Shown: one piece after another, positions 8,551 through 17,847 of the stretch
Layout: each line of letters begins with the position of its first letter
Position numbering within the stretch: position 1 is the first letter of the stretch
Source of the DNA: an uncultured Actinomycetes bacterium
GTDB lineage: Bacteria > Actinomycetota > Thermoleophilia > Solirubrobacterales > Solirubrobacteraceae
Reading direction: 5' to 3'
Assembly (NCBI GenBank): GCA_937888775.1
Contig: CALAQT010000216.1
Coordinates: forward strand, 1 to 63,005
DNA length: 63,005 nt
The notes under the pieces: model-generated
Seen by the model: the letters and a program-made list of their open reading frames with translations, nothing else
Database searches by the model: none
What the model was told of the DNA's origin: nothing
Position numbers and translations under genes: made by a program

Positions 8551-10175
8551 GACGTCCCGGACTCACCGCCTGAGTGCGACGACGCCTCCGCCGCGTACCG
8601 GGGCAGATGGACGTCGTCCGCGCCGACGAAGCGCATCGCATCTGCCACCAGGTGGTGACCTGCCTGGTCGCCGATGAGACGGTGCATCTCCTGGCACACC
8701 CGTCGGTAGCTGGGATGTCCCTGAGGAGAGGTGCGCAGCTCGATCATGTGCATCGCCTCGCGGGCGTTGGTGCGGATGACGTACCGGAGGCGGTGCCCAA
8801 GGGTCACGAGGTACTGCGCCTGCTCGGGAAAGTCCTGCGACACCGTGTCGTGCGCCTGCTCGGCCCGCTCCACCGCCTCGCGCCACCGCGGGGCCAGGCC
8901 CGCCTCCTCCACCGCAACCGGGACCGAATACCCAAGGTCCGGGCGCAGCGACTGCCATTGGATGGTGAGCATGCGATGCCGCTGCAGGTCGCGGAATGCG
9001 CCGTAGTCGGAGACCACCTCGAACGTGTACTCACAGTGCTCGAAGCCGCGGCCGGGGTGGTGGCGGCGGTTGCGGCGCTCCCCCACCGCCGCCGTGAACA
9101 GCTCGGCGCGCCGAGTCGGGGGCAGCTGCGCGACGGTGCGCAACAGGCTGTCGAAGCTCACCTCGGTGTGGGGCAGCAGAGACGCCGCCAGGATGCGGTC
9201 CTCGCCGTCCGCGGTCCAGTCAAGCAGGCGCACACCGTCGACGGCGGGCTCGAGGGGCGGCGCCACCTCTGCGGCCGCGGCGGCGAGAGCGGCTGCCGTC
9301 TCCTCGAGGTAGGTCACCCAGACGCCGCCGCGGTCGGGGCGGTCGAGCCGCGGGACGAACTCGGGCACGACCGCGCGCAGCTCGGCGGCGATCAGCTCGG
9401 CGTACTGGCGCGCCTCGGGAAGCGGGTGCGCGCGCAGGCGCAGGACCATCTGCTCGTACGCCTGCGGAGACGCGAACACGCCCACGTTGCTCACCGTCCC
9501 CGCCGGCAGCAGCCCGCGCAGGATGTCGAGCGCGAGCGCTCGGATCGCCCGCCGCCGCGCAGGCTCATCGTCCTGCGGTGGGAGCGTGCGGTCGAGGTGC
9601 TCGCGCATCGGATCGAGAAGGGCGCAGTAGGTGTCGAACAGCCCGTCCATCGCGCGGACATACACCTCCCCGTGGGGTGATGCAGACAGCGCCGGGTCGA
9701 GGTGGTACCTGTAGCGCCCGTCGCGCCTGTCGCTGTAGGCGATGTACCGGGTGGACTGCTCGAGGTAGGCCGCCAGGCGGCCCCACTCGATGGCCTTGGC
9801 CAGCGGCTGCGACACCTGCTCGCAGGCGATGTGCACCCCGGCAAGCTGCGCCACCGAATCGTCACCGTACTCGGCGAGCACCCGGCCGAACAGGTCGCTT
9901 GCCCTGGCCCGTCCGGCGTCAGCCGTTGCATCGCTGACGGCGGCGCCGTCGCCACTGAGGAACTCGTCGAGCAGCAGCCTCCGCAGGCTCTTGGCGCTGC
10001 GGCTGTAGCGCGCGAACAGCGCTGCCGCGGTCACCTGCGGCAGCCCGACGAGCGCGAAGACCGGGCCGTCGAGGTTGCTGACGTGCCGCGACAGCACCGC
10101 GCGCTCCTCGTCGTTGAACGGCTCCGCGACGTAGACCGCCGGGGGGCCGGACGGGGATGGGGCGACCTCGGTCAT
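8547..10175 (-). CDS. thyX: FAD-dependent thymidylate synthase, double-domain ThyX
   Basis: Flavin-dependent methylation of dUMP to dTMP. At 542 aa it is about twice the length of classical ThyX (220-250 aa) and shows two ThyX-like halves. The C-terminal half has the signature-like RHRMLTIQWQSLRP (family RHRxxSxxxxSxR). The N-terminal half has a degenerate counterpart (EWGRLAAYLEQSTRY) that keeps only the EQSxRY end. ATG 10175 is preceded by gaggtg. Double-length ThyX-like proteins occur in several uncultured Terrabacteria. Whether the halves form one composite active site is inference. Confidence 0.85.
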   Translation of the reverse strand: MTEVAPSPSGPPAVYVAEPFNDEERAVLSRHVSNLDGPVFALVGLPQVTAAALFARYSRSAKSLRRLLLDEFLSGDGAAVSDATADAGRARASDLFGRVLAEYGDDSVAQLAGVHIACEQVSQPLAKAIEWGRLAAYLEQSTRYIAYSDRRDGRYRYHLDPALSASPHGEVYVRAMDGLFDTYCALLDPMREHLDRTLPPQDDEPARRRAIRALALDILRGLLPAGTVSNVGVFASPQAYEQMVLRLRAHPLPEARQYAELIAAELRAVVPEFVPRLDRPDRGGVWVTYLEETAAALAAAAAEVAPPLEPAVDGVRLLDWTADGEDRILAASLLPHTEVSFDSLLRTVAQLPPTRRAELFTAAVGERRNRRHHPGRGFEHCEYTFEVVSDYGAFRDLQRHRMLTIQWQSLRPDLGYSVPVAVEEAGLAPRWREAVERAEQAHDTVSQDFPEQAQYLVTLGHRLRYVIRTNAREAMHMIELRTSPQGHPSYRRVCQEMHRLIGDQAGHHLVADAMRFVGADDVHLPRYAAEASSHSGGESGTS

Positions 10176-10330
10176 TGACACCTCGACTGCAACAACGGGA
10201 GGGGGCTTGGGGCGACCCGAAGCATGGCGGCGTCTCGGAGGCACCGTCAAACGCGATCTGGGCCGCCGCCGGCGCGAGCCTCTTGGACAGCGCCCCGGGC
10301 GCCGTCGGTTGAGCGGCTCACCCCGCCCCC

Positions 10331-10336
10331 TACAAT
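10331..10336 (+). promoter_or_regulatory. -10 hexamer of a leaderless promoter
   Basis: TACAAT lies exactly 7 nt before the GTG start at 10344 and there is no Shine-Dalgarno sequence, the arrangement of a leaderless mRNA. Confidence 0.5.
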
Positions 10337-10343
10337 TCCGCCG

Positions 10344-11651
10344 GTGACCGATCTCGCCGTCCCCCCGCGCTTCCTCGAGGACGTCTACCAGGCGGCCAGC
10401 GAGTGCAACAAGTGCTCGCTCTGCCAGGCGGTCTGCCCCACCTACGTCACCAACCCCGTCGAGTGGGAGACCGCCCGCGGCCGCGTGTCACTGATTCGCG
10501 ATGCCATCGAGGGCAGGATCGAGCTGCGCGACATCGCCGACGGCCCGCTGTCCACCTGCCTCACCTGCGACAACTGCGTGGCCGCATGCGCGCCCCGCGT
10601 GCCCACCTCACTGATCGTCAGCAGGGCGCGGATGGAGCTGCACGAGCAGGAGGGCCATCCCTGGGGGCAGTCGTTCGCCTTCCGCTCCATCCTGCCCCGA
10701 CCCGGGGCGCTGCGCTTCCTGCACGGCCTGTCCCGCGCGGCCCAGGTCACCGGGCTGCACGCGCTGGCGCGCTTCACCGGGCTGAGCCGCTGGTTGGGCA
10801 CCGGCGGCGCGCTCATGGAGCACGTCGGGCCGCTGCCGCGGCAGACGGCCTACCGCCGCGCCCGCGACCTCCCCGCCGTCACCGCCCCCGTCCGCGGGCG
10901 GCTGGGATTCCTGGTGTGCTGCTACCAGAACCTGGCCGTGCCCCAGGCGACCGAGGCGACGATGCGCGTGCTCCTCGCCAACGGCTACGAGGTGATCGTC
11001 CCGCAGCTGGCCTGCAGCGGACTGCCCGCCAAGTCTCTCGGCGACCGCGAGGCGATGACCGACATGGCCGCGGCCAACGTCGACGTCCTCCGCGACGTCG
11101 AGGTCGACATGCTGGTCGGAGATGTCGCCTCGTGCACATCGCATTACCGTCAGTACGACTCCATCCTCGCGGGCGATGCGCAGCACGCCGCCGACGGGGC
11201 CCGGATCGCCCGGCGCACCCTGCTCGCCACCGAGCTACTCGCCGACGCCGGCCAGCGCGCCGAGCTCGGGCCGCTGCGCTGGAGGGTGGCCATCGACGAG
11301 CCGTGCTCACTGCCCATCGACGGCCCGGCGCGGTCCGCCGCACGCCGTCTTCTCGAAGCCGTGCCACGGCTCACTCTCGTGCCGCTCGAGGAGGCGGCGA
11401 TGTGCTGCGGCGGTCCGGGCATGTACTTCCACGAGCAGCCCGAACGCAGCGAGGCCATCCTGCAGCGCAAGTTCGAGCACGTCGTGGCCAGCGGCGCCGC
11501 GGTGCTGGTGACGGAGAACGTCTCGTGCCTGCTCCAGCTGCGCAACGGGGCGGCGCGCTACGCCCCCGGCGTGCGCGTCATGCACGTCTTCGAGGTGCTC
11601 AACGAGTCTCTCCAGACCGCGCAGCGGCGCGCGGCGATCATCCCCGAGTAG
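10344..11651 (+). CDS. Glycolate-oxidase-type iron-sulfur subunit (GlcF-like)
   Basis: A 435-aa electron-transfer subunit with two N-terminal [4Fe-4S] motifs (CNKCSLCQAVCP and CLTCDNCVAACAP) followed by two cysteine-rich CCG-type domains (LVCCYQNLA...ACSGLP; AAMCCGGPGMYF). This is the GlcF/heterodisulfide-reductase-D-like layout. GTG 10344 fits because a TACAAT hexamer sits 7 nt upstream; the open frame reaches back to 10224, but that part is arginine/proline-rich noise. No GlcD/GlcE flavoprotein is adjacent, so the electron donor (glycolate, lactate or another hydroxyacid) is unknown. It converges on the ligase gene. Confidence 0.85.
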   Translation: MTDLAVPPRFLEDVYQAASECNKCSLCQAVCPTYVTNPVEWETARGRVSLIRDAIEGRIELRDIADGPLSTCLTCDNCVAACAPRVPTSLIVSRARMELHEQEGHPWGQSFAFRSILPRPGALRFLHGLSRAAQVTGLHALARFTGLSRWLGTGGALMEHVGPLPRQTAYRRARDLPAVTAPVRGRLGFLVCCYQNLAVPQATEATMRVLLANGYEVIVPQLACSGLPAKSLGDREAMTDMAAANVDVLRDVEVDMLVGDVASCTSHYRQYDSILAGDAQHAADGARIARRTLLATELLADAGQRAELGPLRWRVAIDEPCSLPIDGPARSAARRLLEAVPRLTLVPLEEAAMCCGGPGMYFHEQPERSEAILQRKFEHVVASGAAVLVTENVSCLLQLRNGAARYAPGVRVMHVFEVLNESLQTAQRRAAIIPE

Positions 11652-11660
11652 CCAGCCCGG

Positions 11661-13286
11661 TCAGGTCGCCGTGGCGGGCGCCGGCGGTGCCGCGAACCGT
11701 GCCCTCAGCGCCTTCTTGTCGAACTTGCCGACGCTGGTGCGGGGCACCTGCTCGATGACCTCGATGCGGTCCGGGAACTGCCAGCGCACCCACCCCTGCG
11801 CGGCGAGGTGCGCGTGGACCTGCTCGAGGGTCACCGTCTCGCCCGGATTCGGCACGATGGCGGCCAGCGGGCGCTCCTGCCACCGCGGGTCGGGCATCGC
11901 GATCACGGCAGCCTCGAACACCTGTGGCATGGCCATGATCTGCGCCTCCATGTCCACCGACGAGATCCACTCGCCCCCCGACTTGATCAGGTCCTTGGTG
12001 CGGTCGGCGATGACGAAGTACCCGTTGGTCGCCGAGATGGCGACGTCCCCGGTGCGGAACCAGCCGCCGTCGAACTTGTCGGGCTCGGCGTTCTTGAAAT
12101 AGCTGGCAGCAACCCACGGGCCGCGGACGTGGAGATCGCCCATGGTCTCGCCGTCTGCGGGCACCTCGACACCATTCTCATCGCGAACCGACAGGTCGAC
12201 GCCCGGGATGGGCAGGCCGGCCTGGGTGCGTGCCCTGGTCAGCACCTCCGCCTCGGGAAGGTCGCGGTGCGCGTGGCGAGGCCAGGCCACACTGGCCAGC
12301 GGCGAGGTCTCGGTCATCCCCCACGCCTGCAGGACGGGGACGCCGAACTCGCGCAGGTAGCGCTCGATGAGCGTGCGGGGCGGCTGGGCACCGCCGCAGA
12401 TGAGGTGGCGCAGCGCCACGGGGCGGCTTTCGAGGGCGGCGAGCGCATCGGCCAGGCCGAGCCATACGGTGGGCACCCCGGCGCCGACGGTCACGGCCTC
12501 GTCGGCAATCAGGCGAGCGACGGCGGCGGCATCCAACGGACCGGCGGCGAACACCTGCTTGGCACCCACGGCCAGCGCGGCCTGCGGCATTCCCCACGCC
12601 ATCGCGTGGAACATCGGCACCAGCGGCAGCGTGCAATCGGAGGGTCCGATGCTCATCGCCGCCGCGGACGTCACCGCCAGCGCGTGCAGGAATGTCGACC
12701 GGTGCGTGTAGACGACGCCCTTGGGGCGGCCGGTGGTTCCGGACGTGTAGCAGAGGCCCAGCGGCGTGCTCTCGGGGATGTCCCGCTCCGCGTAGTCGGT
12801 GGGCTGCACTGCGAGCAGCTGCTCGTAGGCGACGACGCCGTCGAGCGAGGTGTCGGGCACGTCGGCGGCGAGCACGACGATGTGTTCGACGCCGGCCAGG
12901 CCGCCGTGATCACGCACCTGCTCGAGCAGAGGCAGCATGTCGGGATCGGCGAGGATGGCACGGTCGCCGGCGTCCTGGATGATGTAGGCGAGTTCAGCGG
13001 GCGACAGGCGCACGTTGAGCGTGTGCAGCAGCCGCCCTGTGCAGGGGATGCCGAAGTAGCACTCGAGGTGGCGATGATGGTTCCACGCCAGCGTGGCGAC
13101 GGGCGCACCCGCCGCGAGTCCCAATCCGTCGAGCGCATTCATCAGCTGCCTGGTGCGCCGGCTGTAGTCCGCGTATGTGTAGCGGTGAACCTCGCCGGAG
13201 ACGAGCCGGCTGACGATCTCCACCTCGCCGTGGTGACGCTCTGCGTGAGCGAACAGCAACCAGCTGTTCAGCTGCGTGTCCATCAT
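11661..13286 (-). CDS. AMP-dependent acyl-CoA ligase (FadD-like)
   Basis: A 541-aa member of the ANL superfamily that activates a carboxylic acid to acyl-CoA via acyl-AMP. The P-loop TSGTTGRPKGV, the QAWGMTETSP A5 motif, GWFRTGD and the C-terminal GKFDKKALR lysine are all present. It is the last gene of the uptake operon, consistent with activating the imported acid. ATG 13286 gives the usual N-terminus (MDTQLNSWLLFAHAE); GTG 13313, overlapping the previous stop, is the alternative. The substrate cannot be read from sequence; medium/long-chain, hydroxy or aryl acids are possible. Confidence 0.9.
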   Translation of the reverse strand: MMDTQLNSWLLFAHAERHHGEVEIVSRLVSGEVHRYTYADYSRRTRQLMNALDGLGLAAGAPVATLAWNHHRHLECYFGIPCTGRLLHTLNVRLSPAELAYIIQDAGDRAILADPDMLPLLEQVRDHGGLAGVEHIVVLAADVPDTSLDGVVAYEQLLAVQPTDYAERDIPESTPLGLCYTSGTTGRPKGVVYTHRSTFLHALAVTSAAAMSIGPSDCTLPLVPMFHAMAWGMPQAALAVGAKQVFAAGPLDAAAVARLIADEAVTVGAGVPTVWLGLADALAALESRPVALRHLICGGAQPPRTLIERYLREFGVPVLQAWGMTETSPLASVAWPRHAHRDLPEAEVLTRARTQAGLPIPGVDLSVRDENGVEVPADGETMGDLHVRGPWVAASYFKNAEPDKFDGGWFRTGDVAISATNGYFVIADRTKDLIKSGGEWISSVDMEAQIMAMPQVFEAAVIAMPDPRWQERPLAAIVPNPGETVTLEQVHAHLAAQGWVRWQFPDRIEVIEQVPRTSVGKFDKKALRARFAAPPAPATAT

Positions 13287-13305
13287 CGCCGGGGGGACGT
13301 CGGCG

Positions 13306-15021
13306 TCACTCACCAAGGAACTCGGCGATGGCCCGCGCGGTGCTCGGGACCACGCCGACCGTGTAATGCTGGGCATCGATCTCGACCGACCGCGAGCCCG
13401 GCACCTCGGCGAGGAAGCGCTGCACATCGGACGCGTTGAGGATATAGCCGAGTCCCGGCACGATGGGCTCGGTGGCGCGCACGATCAGCGACGGCATGGT
13501 CACCGCCTTCCACTGCGCGTAGGCGTCCTGTGTCTTGCGGAAGTTCTCGTCCTCCCACGAGGCGTACGGCGCGGTGCGAGCGCGGACGCCGCCCTCGACG
13601 TCCTCGAGCTCGTAGTCGAACAGCTTCTGCCATGCCTCCCACGGCTGGAAGACGCCGATCGCCTGGGCGAGCCTGTTGAACTCCTCACGCGACGGATACA
13701 CGGTGCCGAGGCGTTCGAGGCCGGCGTAGATCGGTCCCACACTCGAGTCGTCGGGGACGCCGCCGCCGTCGATGAGCACCAGCCGGCGCACCCGTCCCGG
13801 GGCCAGCTCGCACACCTTCATGGCGATCCACGTCCCCATCGACCAACCCACCAGGTCGAAGGTCTGCGCACCGAGCTGGTCGGCCATCTCGATGATGTCG
13901 CGCGCGTGCGCGGACCACCCGTACGTCCCAGCGGGTGTCTTCTCGCTGTGACCGCGGCCGCGGGGGTCGTACGCGAGGCGGCGGTGACGCTGCGAGTCGA
14001 GCGCCTCGAAGATGACGTCGAAGCTGCGCAGGTTGGCGCTCAGACCGGGGATGCCGATGACCAGCGGTGCGGTCGGGTTTCCCGAGATCTCGGCCGCGAT
14101 CTCGCCCGAGCTGAGCCGGAAGCGTGTGCTGGCGGGTACCTGCGCCTGTTCAATGGCCATGGGCTCTGGCTCCTTGATGGTGGTGGGAGATGGCGTTTCA
14201 GGAGATGCCGGTACAGTGGACGTCGATGCGTCGGGTCGGAGTGAGCGGAGCAGCCGCCCGATGCCGAGCTCCTGCACAACTCGGTCGCGGTCGAGGCTGG
14301 CGACGTCGCCGCTGTACACCACGCGACCGCCGCGCAGCAGGTTGGCGGTGTGCACCAGCTTCAGCCCGAAGGTGATGTTCTGCTCGACGAGCAGGATCGA
14401 CAGCCCGGTCCTGTTGAGATCGGAGAGCACGTGGAACAGCTCCTCGACGATCTTCGGCGCCAGCCCCGCGGACGGCTCGTCGATGAGCAGCAGGCGGGGC
14501 TCGGACATCAGCGCACGGCCGACGGCGAGGCTCGCCTGCTCACCCCCGGACATGGTTCCGGCGGCCTGGTTGCGCCGCTGCGCAAGCACGGGGAAGCGCG
14601 CGTAGACGCTGTCGAGCACCGCGGCGTAGCGCTCCCTGTTGCGGCGGCGCAGCTGGTAGGCACCGATGCGGAGGTTCTGCTCCACGGTCAGCTCGGCGAA
14701 TACCTGGCGGCCCTGGGGCACGTTGCCGATGCCCAGCGCCACCCTCCTCTCGGGGCTCTCGCCGATGATGTCGCGACCCTCGAACACAACGCGGCCGCTC
14801 CACGCAGGGACCAGGCCGGAGAGCACCTTGAGGAACACGCTCTTGCCGGCGCCGTTGAGCCCGAAGATCCCCGCGATCTCCCCGGGCGCGACCGAGATGT
14901 CGATGCCGTGGAGCACGGCATGGGAGCCGAACCCGGTGACAATTCCGGAGGCAGCGAGCACGGGCGTGGCCGCGCCGCCGGCGGCGTCCGGGGTCGGCGG
15001 CATCACTGTGAGAGCACTCAT
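13306..15021 (-). CDS. LivF ATPase fused to alpha/beta hydrolase
   Basis: One uninterrupted 571-aa frame with two parts. Residues 1-250 are a LivF-type ABC ATPase: Walker A GLNGAGKS (54-61), signature MSGGEQ, Walker B LLLIDEP. After a Pro/Ser/Thr linker, residues 288-571 form an alpha/beta hydrolase with nucleophile elbow GWSMG, DPRGRGHS and a late AQHYT histidine. An internal ATG at 14160 (Met288) has its own AAGGAG at 14170-14175, so a free hydrolase could also be made. Its start overlaps the LivM-LivG stop (ATGA). The arrangement ties an intracellular esterase-like activity to uptake. Confidence 0.88.
   Translation of the reverse strand: MSALTVMPPTPDAAGGAATPVLAASGIVTGFGSHAVLHGIDISVAPGEIAGIFGLNGAGKSVFLKVLSGLVPAWSGRVVFEGRDIIGESPERRVALGIGNVPQGRQVFAELTVEQNLRIGAYQLRRRNRERYAAVLDSVYARFPVLAQRRNQAAGTMSGGEQASLAVGRALMSEPRLLLIDEPSAGLAPKIVEELFHVLSDLNRTGLSILLVEQNITFGLKLVHTANLLRGGRVVYSGDVASLDRDRVVQELGIGRLLRSLRPDASTSTVPASPETPSPTTIKEPEPMAIEQAQVPASTRFRLSSGEIAAEISGNPTAPLVIGIPGLSANLRSFDVIFEALDSQRHRRLAYDPRGRGHSEKTPAGTYGWSAHARDIIEMADQLGAQTFDLVGWSMGTWIAMKVCELAPGRVRRLVLIDGGGVPDDSSVGPIYAGLERLGTVYPSREEFNRLAQAIGVFQPWEAWQKLFDYELEDVEGGVRARTAPYASWEDENFRKTQDAYAQWKAVTMPSLIVRATEPIVPGLGYILNASDVQRFLAEVPGSRSVEIDAQHYTVGVVPSTARAIAEFLGE
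14170..14175 (-). promoter_or_regulatory. Internal Shine-Dalgarno inside the LivF-hydrolase gene
   Basis: AAGGAG on the minus strand lies 9 nt before an in-frame ATG at 14160, exactly where the hydrolase domain begins. Confidence 0.5.
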
Positions 15022-16961
15022 GCGACAGCCTCGCCCAGGTAGGCGGTGATGACCTCGGGATGGGCGAGGATCTCGTCCGGTGTGCCCTCGGCGAGAATGC
15101 GGCCGAAATTGAGCACGTACACGTAGTCGCACACGTCGAGAACCAGCGGCACGTTGTGCTCGATGAGGAGCACCGTGCGTCCCTGCCGGTCACGCAGGTC
15201 GCGGAGACGGTCGGCGAGGCTCTCGCCGGCGGCCGGCGACATGCCCGCAGACGGCTCGTCGAGCATGAGCAGCTCAGGATCGGTGAGCAGTGCGCAGGCC
15301 ACTTCGACGATGCGCTGCTGGCCGCCCGAAAGAAGCCGGACCGGTGCCTTCTCACGACCGGCGAAGCCGAGCGCGGTGATCGCCGTGAGCGCGCGTTGCC
15401 TCATCTCGTCTTCGGAGCGCGCCACCCGCGCGGTGTAGGCCAGCGCCGAGGTTCTCCCGTACCCGGCGAGCACGTGCTGGGCGAGGAGCATGTTCTCCAG
15501 AACCGTCTGGTCCTTGGCGAGACCGATCTGCTGGAAGGTGCGCGCCAGTCCCAGGCGCGCGCGTTTGTGCGCGGGCAGCGCCGAGATGTCCTGGCCGCCC
15601 ATGCGCACCGTGCCTGAGTCGGGCCGGAGCAGACCGGAGATACAGTTGAACAGAGTCGTCTTGCCGGCCCCGTTGGGCCCGATCAGGCCGACGATCTGCC
15701 CGCGCGTTACGCGCAGCGAGGCGCTGTCGACGGCGAGGAGGCCGCCGAACCGCATGGTGACGCCCTCCACCTCGAGCACGGGGACGGTGGTGTCATGGGT
15801 GAGCGCCTGGGGAAGCCCTGCCGGGCGCGGCATGCTCGGCAACGCGGGCATCGGCGGCTCCTCATCGTCGGCGAGCACCGCTCGCCGGCTGCGTCGCTCA
15901 CGAAGCTCGGCAAAAGCCCCCGCGAAGCCGCCGGGGTGACGCGCCACGGTGTACATCAGCATCACCGAACCCAGGATGGGCGCAATGCCGTACACGAACG
16001 AGGAGGTGCCGAAGAGCGTGCCCATCAGGTACTGGAAGGTCGAGAAGACGAACGCGGCCACAACCGCGCCGGCGCGGCTGCCCAACCCGCCGACGACCAC
16101 GATGATGATCAGCAGCAGCGAGTACTCGAGCCCGGCCGGGGGATTGAACGTCTCCGAGTTGACCGAGTACACGCAGAAGCCGAACAGCGCCCCGGCGAGG
16201 CCGGCCAGCCCCCCGGAGAGAACGAACGCGAGCAGCTTGTAGCGCGCGACATCGACGCCGAATGAGCCGGCCACCGCCTCGCTCTCGCGGATCGCCCGGA
16301 ACGCGCGGCCCAGCTTGGTACGCGTGACGTTGGAGTCGAGCAACCACGCCAGGACGAGCACCACCAGCGCCGCCGCCAGCATGTCGGCTTCGCTGGGGAT
16401 GGTGACCGCCCCAAAGAGGCGACGCACCATGGTCACCCCGCCGGAACCACCGGTGAAGACGCTCCAGAGCAGCACCGAGTTGTACATCGCGTAGCCGAAC
16501 GTGATGGTCACGATCGCCAGGTAGAGGCCGCGAAGTCGCAGCGCGGGGAAGCCGACGACCAGTGCGATGAGGGCGCTGACCACCGCCGCGACCGGCAGCC
16601 CGATCCACATCGGCAGCCCCGCGCCGCTGGTGCACAATCCGGCGGCGAAGGCGCCGACGGCGAGCAGCGCTCCGTGGCCCAGCGAGATCTGGCCGGCGTA
16701 GCCGATCAGCAGATTCAGCGAGATCGCCCCGACCGCTATGGACGCGGCGATGGCCAGCGCCTGCGGCACGCCGGCAGGAAGCAGGGGCATAGCGCGATAG
16801 GTCAGCGTCGGCAGGAGGACGGCGGCGAGCAGCACCAGGATGATGTTGCTGCGGCGCGGGGTCAGCAGCGGCCCTCGTTCGCGCCCAGGTGCCGGCCCGG
16901 GCTCCGCCTCGTCCACCGCCGGGACGCGGAGGTCCGACGGCTCGGCGACCGTTGTGGTCAC
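15018..16961 (-). CDS. LivM permease fused to LivG ATPase
   Basis: A 647-aa inner-membrane protein of a branched-chain-amino-acid-type ABC importer. The N-terminal part (about 45-330) is a LivM permease with eight to ten helices and the GYAGQISLGHG and GGLGSRAGAV motifs. The C-terminal part (about 375-647) is a LivG ATPase with Walker A GPNGAGKT, signature LLSGGQQ and Walker B LLMLDEP. GTG 16961 overlaps the livH stop (GTGA). The frame is open further upstream, but that region is livH read out of frame. LivM-LivG fusions are known. The Liv family imports amino acids, amides, urea and aromatic or aliphatic acids. Confidence 0.9.
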   Translation of the reverse strand: MTTTVAEPSDLRVPAVDEAEPGPAPGRERGPLLTPRRSNIILVLLAAVLLPTLTYRAMPLLPAGVPQALAIAASIAVGAISLNLLIGYAGQISLGHGALLAVGAFAAGLCTSGAGLPMWIGLPVAAVVSALIALVVGFPALRLRGLYLAIVTITFGYAMYNSVLLWSVFTGGSGGVTMVRRLFGAVTIPSEADMLAAALVVLVLAWLLDSNVTRTKLGRAFRAIRESEAVAGSFGVDVARYKLLAFVLSGGLAGLAGALFGFCVYSVNSETFNPPAGLEYSLLLIIIVVVGGLGSRAGAVVAAFVFSTFQYLMGTLFGTSSFVYGIAPILGSVMLMYTVARHPGGFAGAFAELRERRSRRAVLADDEEPPMPALPSMPRPAGLPQALTHDTTVPVLEVEGVTMRFGGLLAVDSASLRVTRGQIVGLIGPNGAGKTTLFNCISGLLRPDSGTVRMGGQDISALPAHKRARLGLARTFQQIGLAKDQTVLENMLLAQHVLAGYGRTSALAYTARVARSEDEMRQRALTAITALGFAGREKAPVRLLSGGQQRIVEVACALLTDPELLMLDEPSAGMSPAAGESLADRLRDLRDRQGRTVLLIEHNVPLVLDVCDYVYVLNFGRILAEGTPDEILAHPEVITAYLGEAVA

Positions 16962-17845
16962 GCGGTTTCCGCCCTGGCCGCCGCTTTGCCGAGCAGGCCC
17001 TGCGGGCGGAGGAGCAGCACCGCCATGACGATGACAAAGAGGACCACCGTGAACGCCCCGTTGAATCCCTGCGGTGCGAGGTACGCCGCCTCGGCGGTGA
17101 GCACGCCCACCACCAGGCCGCCGATGAAGGCGCCGACCAGGCTGGTCATCCCGCCCAGGAGCGCCGCGGCCAGGCCGCAGATGAAGAGGCGGATGCCGAT
17201 GCCGTTGGGCGCGATCAGGGTGATCGTCGGTTCGATGAGCAGCGCCGCCAGGGCACTGAGCACCGCGGCTGCGCCCCACGTGAACATGCTCACCCGGCTC
17301 AGCGGGACACCGACCAGGCGCGCCGCCGTCGAGTCCTCGGAGGCTGCCATCACCCCCAGTCCGAAGTCCGTGTAGCGCAGGAACAGTGTCAACCCCGCGG
17401 CGATGACGGCGATGACGGCGAACGTGAGGAGCTGCGTCCAGCTCACGTAGACCCCTGCGATGTTCGGACCCAGACCACCGATCGGGACCGGAAGGTAGCG
17501 AGGCGTGGGGCCGTTGAGGTACGCCTCGAGGGCCACGAGCAGTCCGAAGAGTCCGATGGTGGCCACGGCCACGGAGAGCCGCGGCGCGTCCGCCATCGGT
17601 CGCACCACGAGGCGCTCGAAGACGAGGCCGATCAGCAGGGCAGCTCCGATTGCGGCGAGCGCGCCCATCCAATACGGCTTGTGCCAGGCGCCGCTGACGA
17701 TCCAGGCGATGAACAGCGACGCGGTGCCGATCTCCGCCTGCGCGAAATTGAGCACGCGCGACCCTCGATAGGCGAGCACCAGCCCGAGTGCGATCAGCCC
17801 GTACGTCCCGCCCTGGACGAGACCGATGACCAGGGATTGGGCCAT
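16958..17845 (-). CDS. livH: Branched-chain amino-acid-type ABC permease LivH
   Basis: A 295-aa membrane protein with about eight helices and the LivH pattern (GLVQGGTYGLIALGLVLAYRGSRVLNFAQAEIG near the N-terminus, ASEDSTAARLVGV cytoplasmic loop). It forms the permease heterodimer with the LivM domain encoded next. ATG 17845 lies only 2 bp after the esterase stop, so it is cotranscribed with the esterase and binding-protein genes. Confidence 0.92.
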   Translation of the reverse strand: MAQSLVIGLVQGGTYGLIALGLVLAYRGSRVLNFAQAEIGTASLFIAWIVSGAWHKPYWMGALAAIGAALLIGLVFERLVVRPMADAPRLSVAVATIGLFGLLVALEAYLNGPTPRYLPVPIGGLGPNIAGVYVSWTQLLTFAVIAVIAAGLTLFLRYTDFGLGVMAASEDSTAARLVGVPLSRVSMFTWGAAAVLSALAALLIEPTITLIAPNGIGIRLFICGLAAALLGGMTSLVGAFIGGLVVGVLTAEAAYLAPQGFNGAFTVVLFVIVMAVLLLRPQGLLGKAAARAETA

Positions 17846-17847
17846 GG

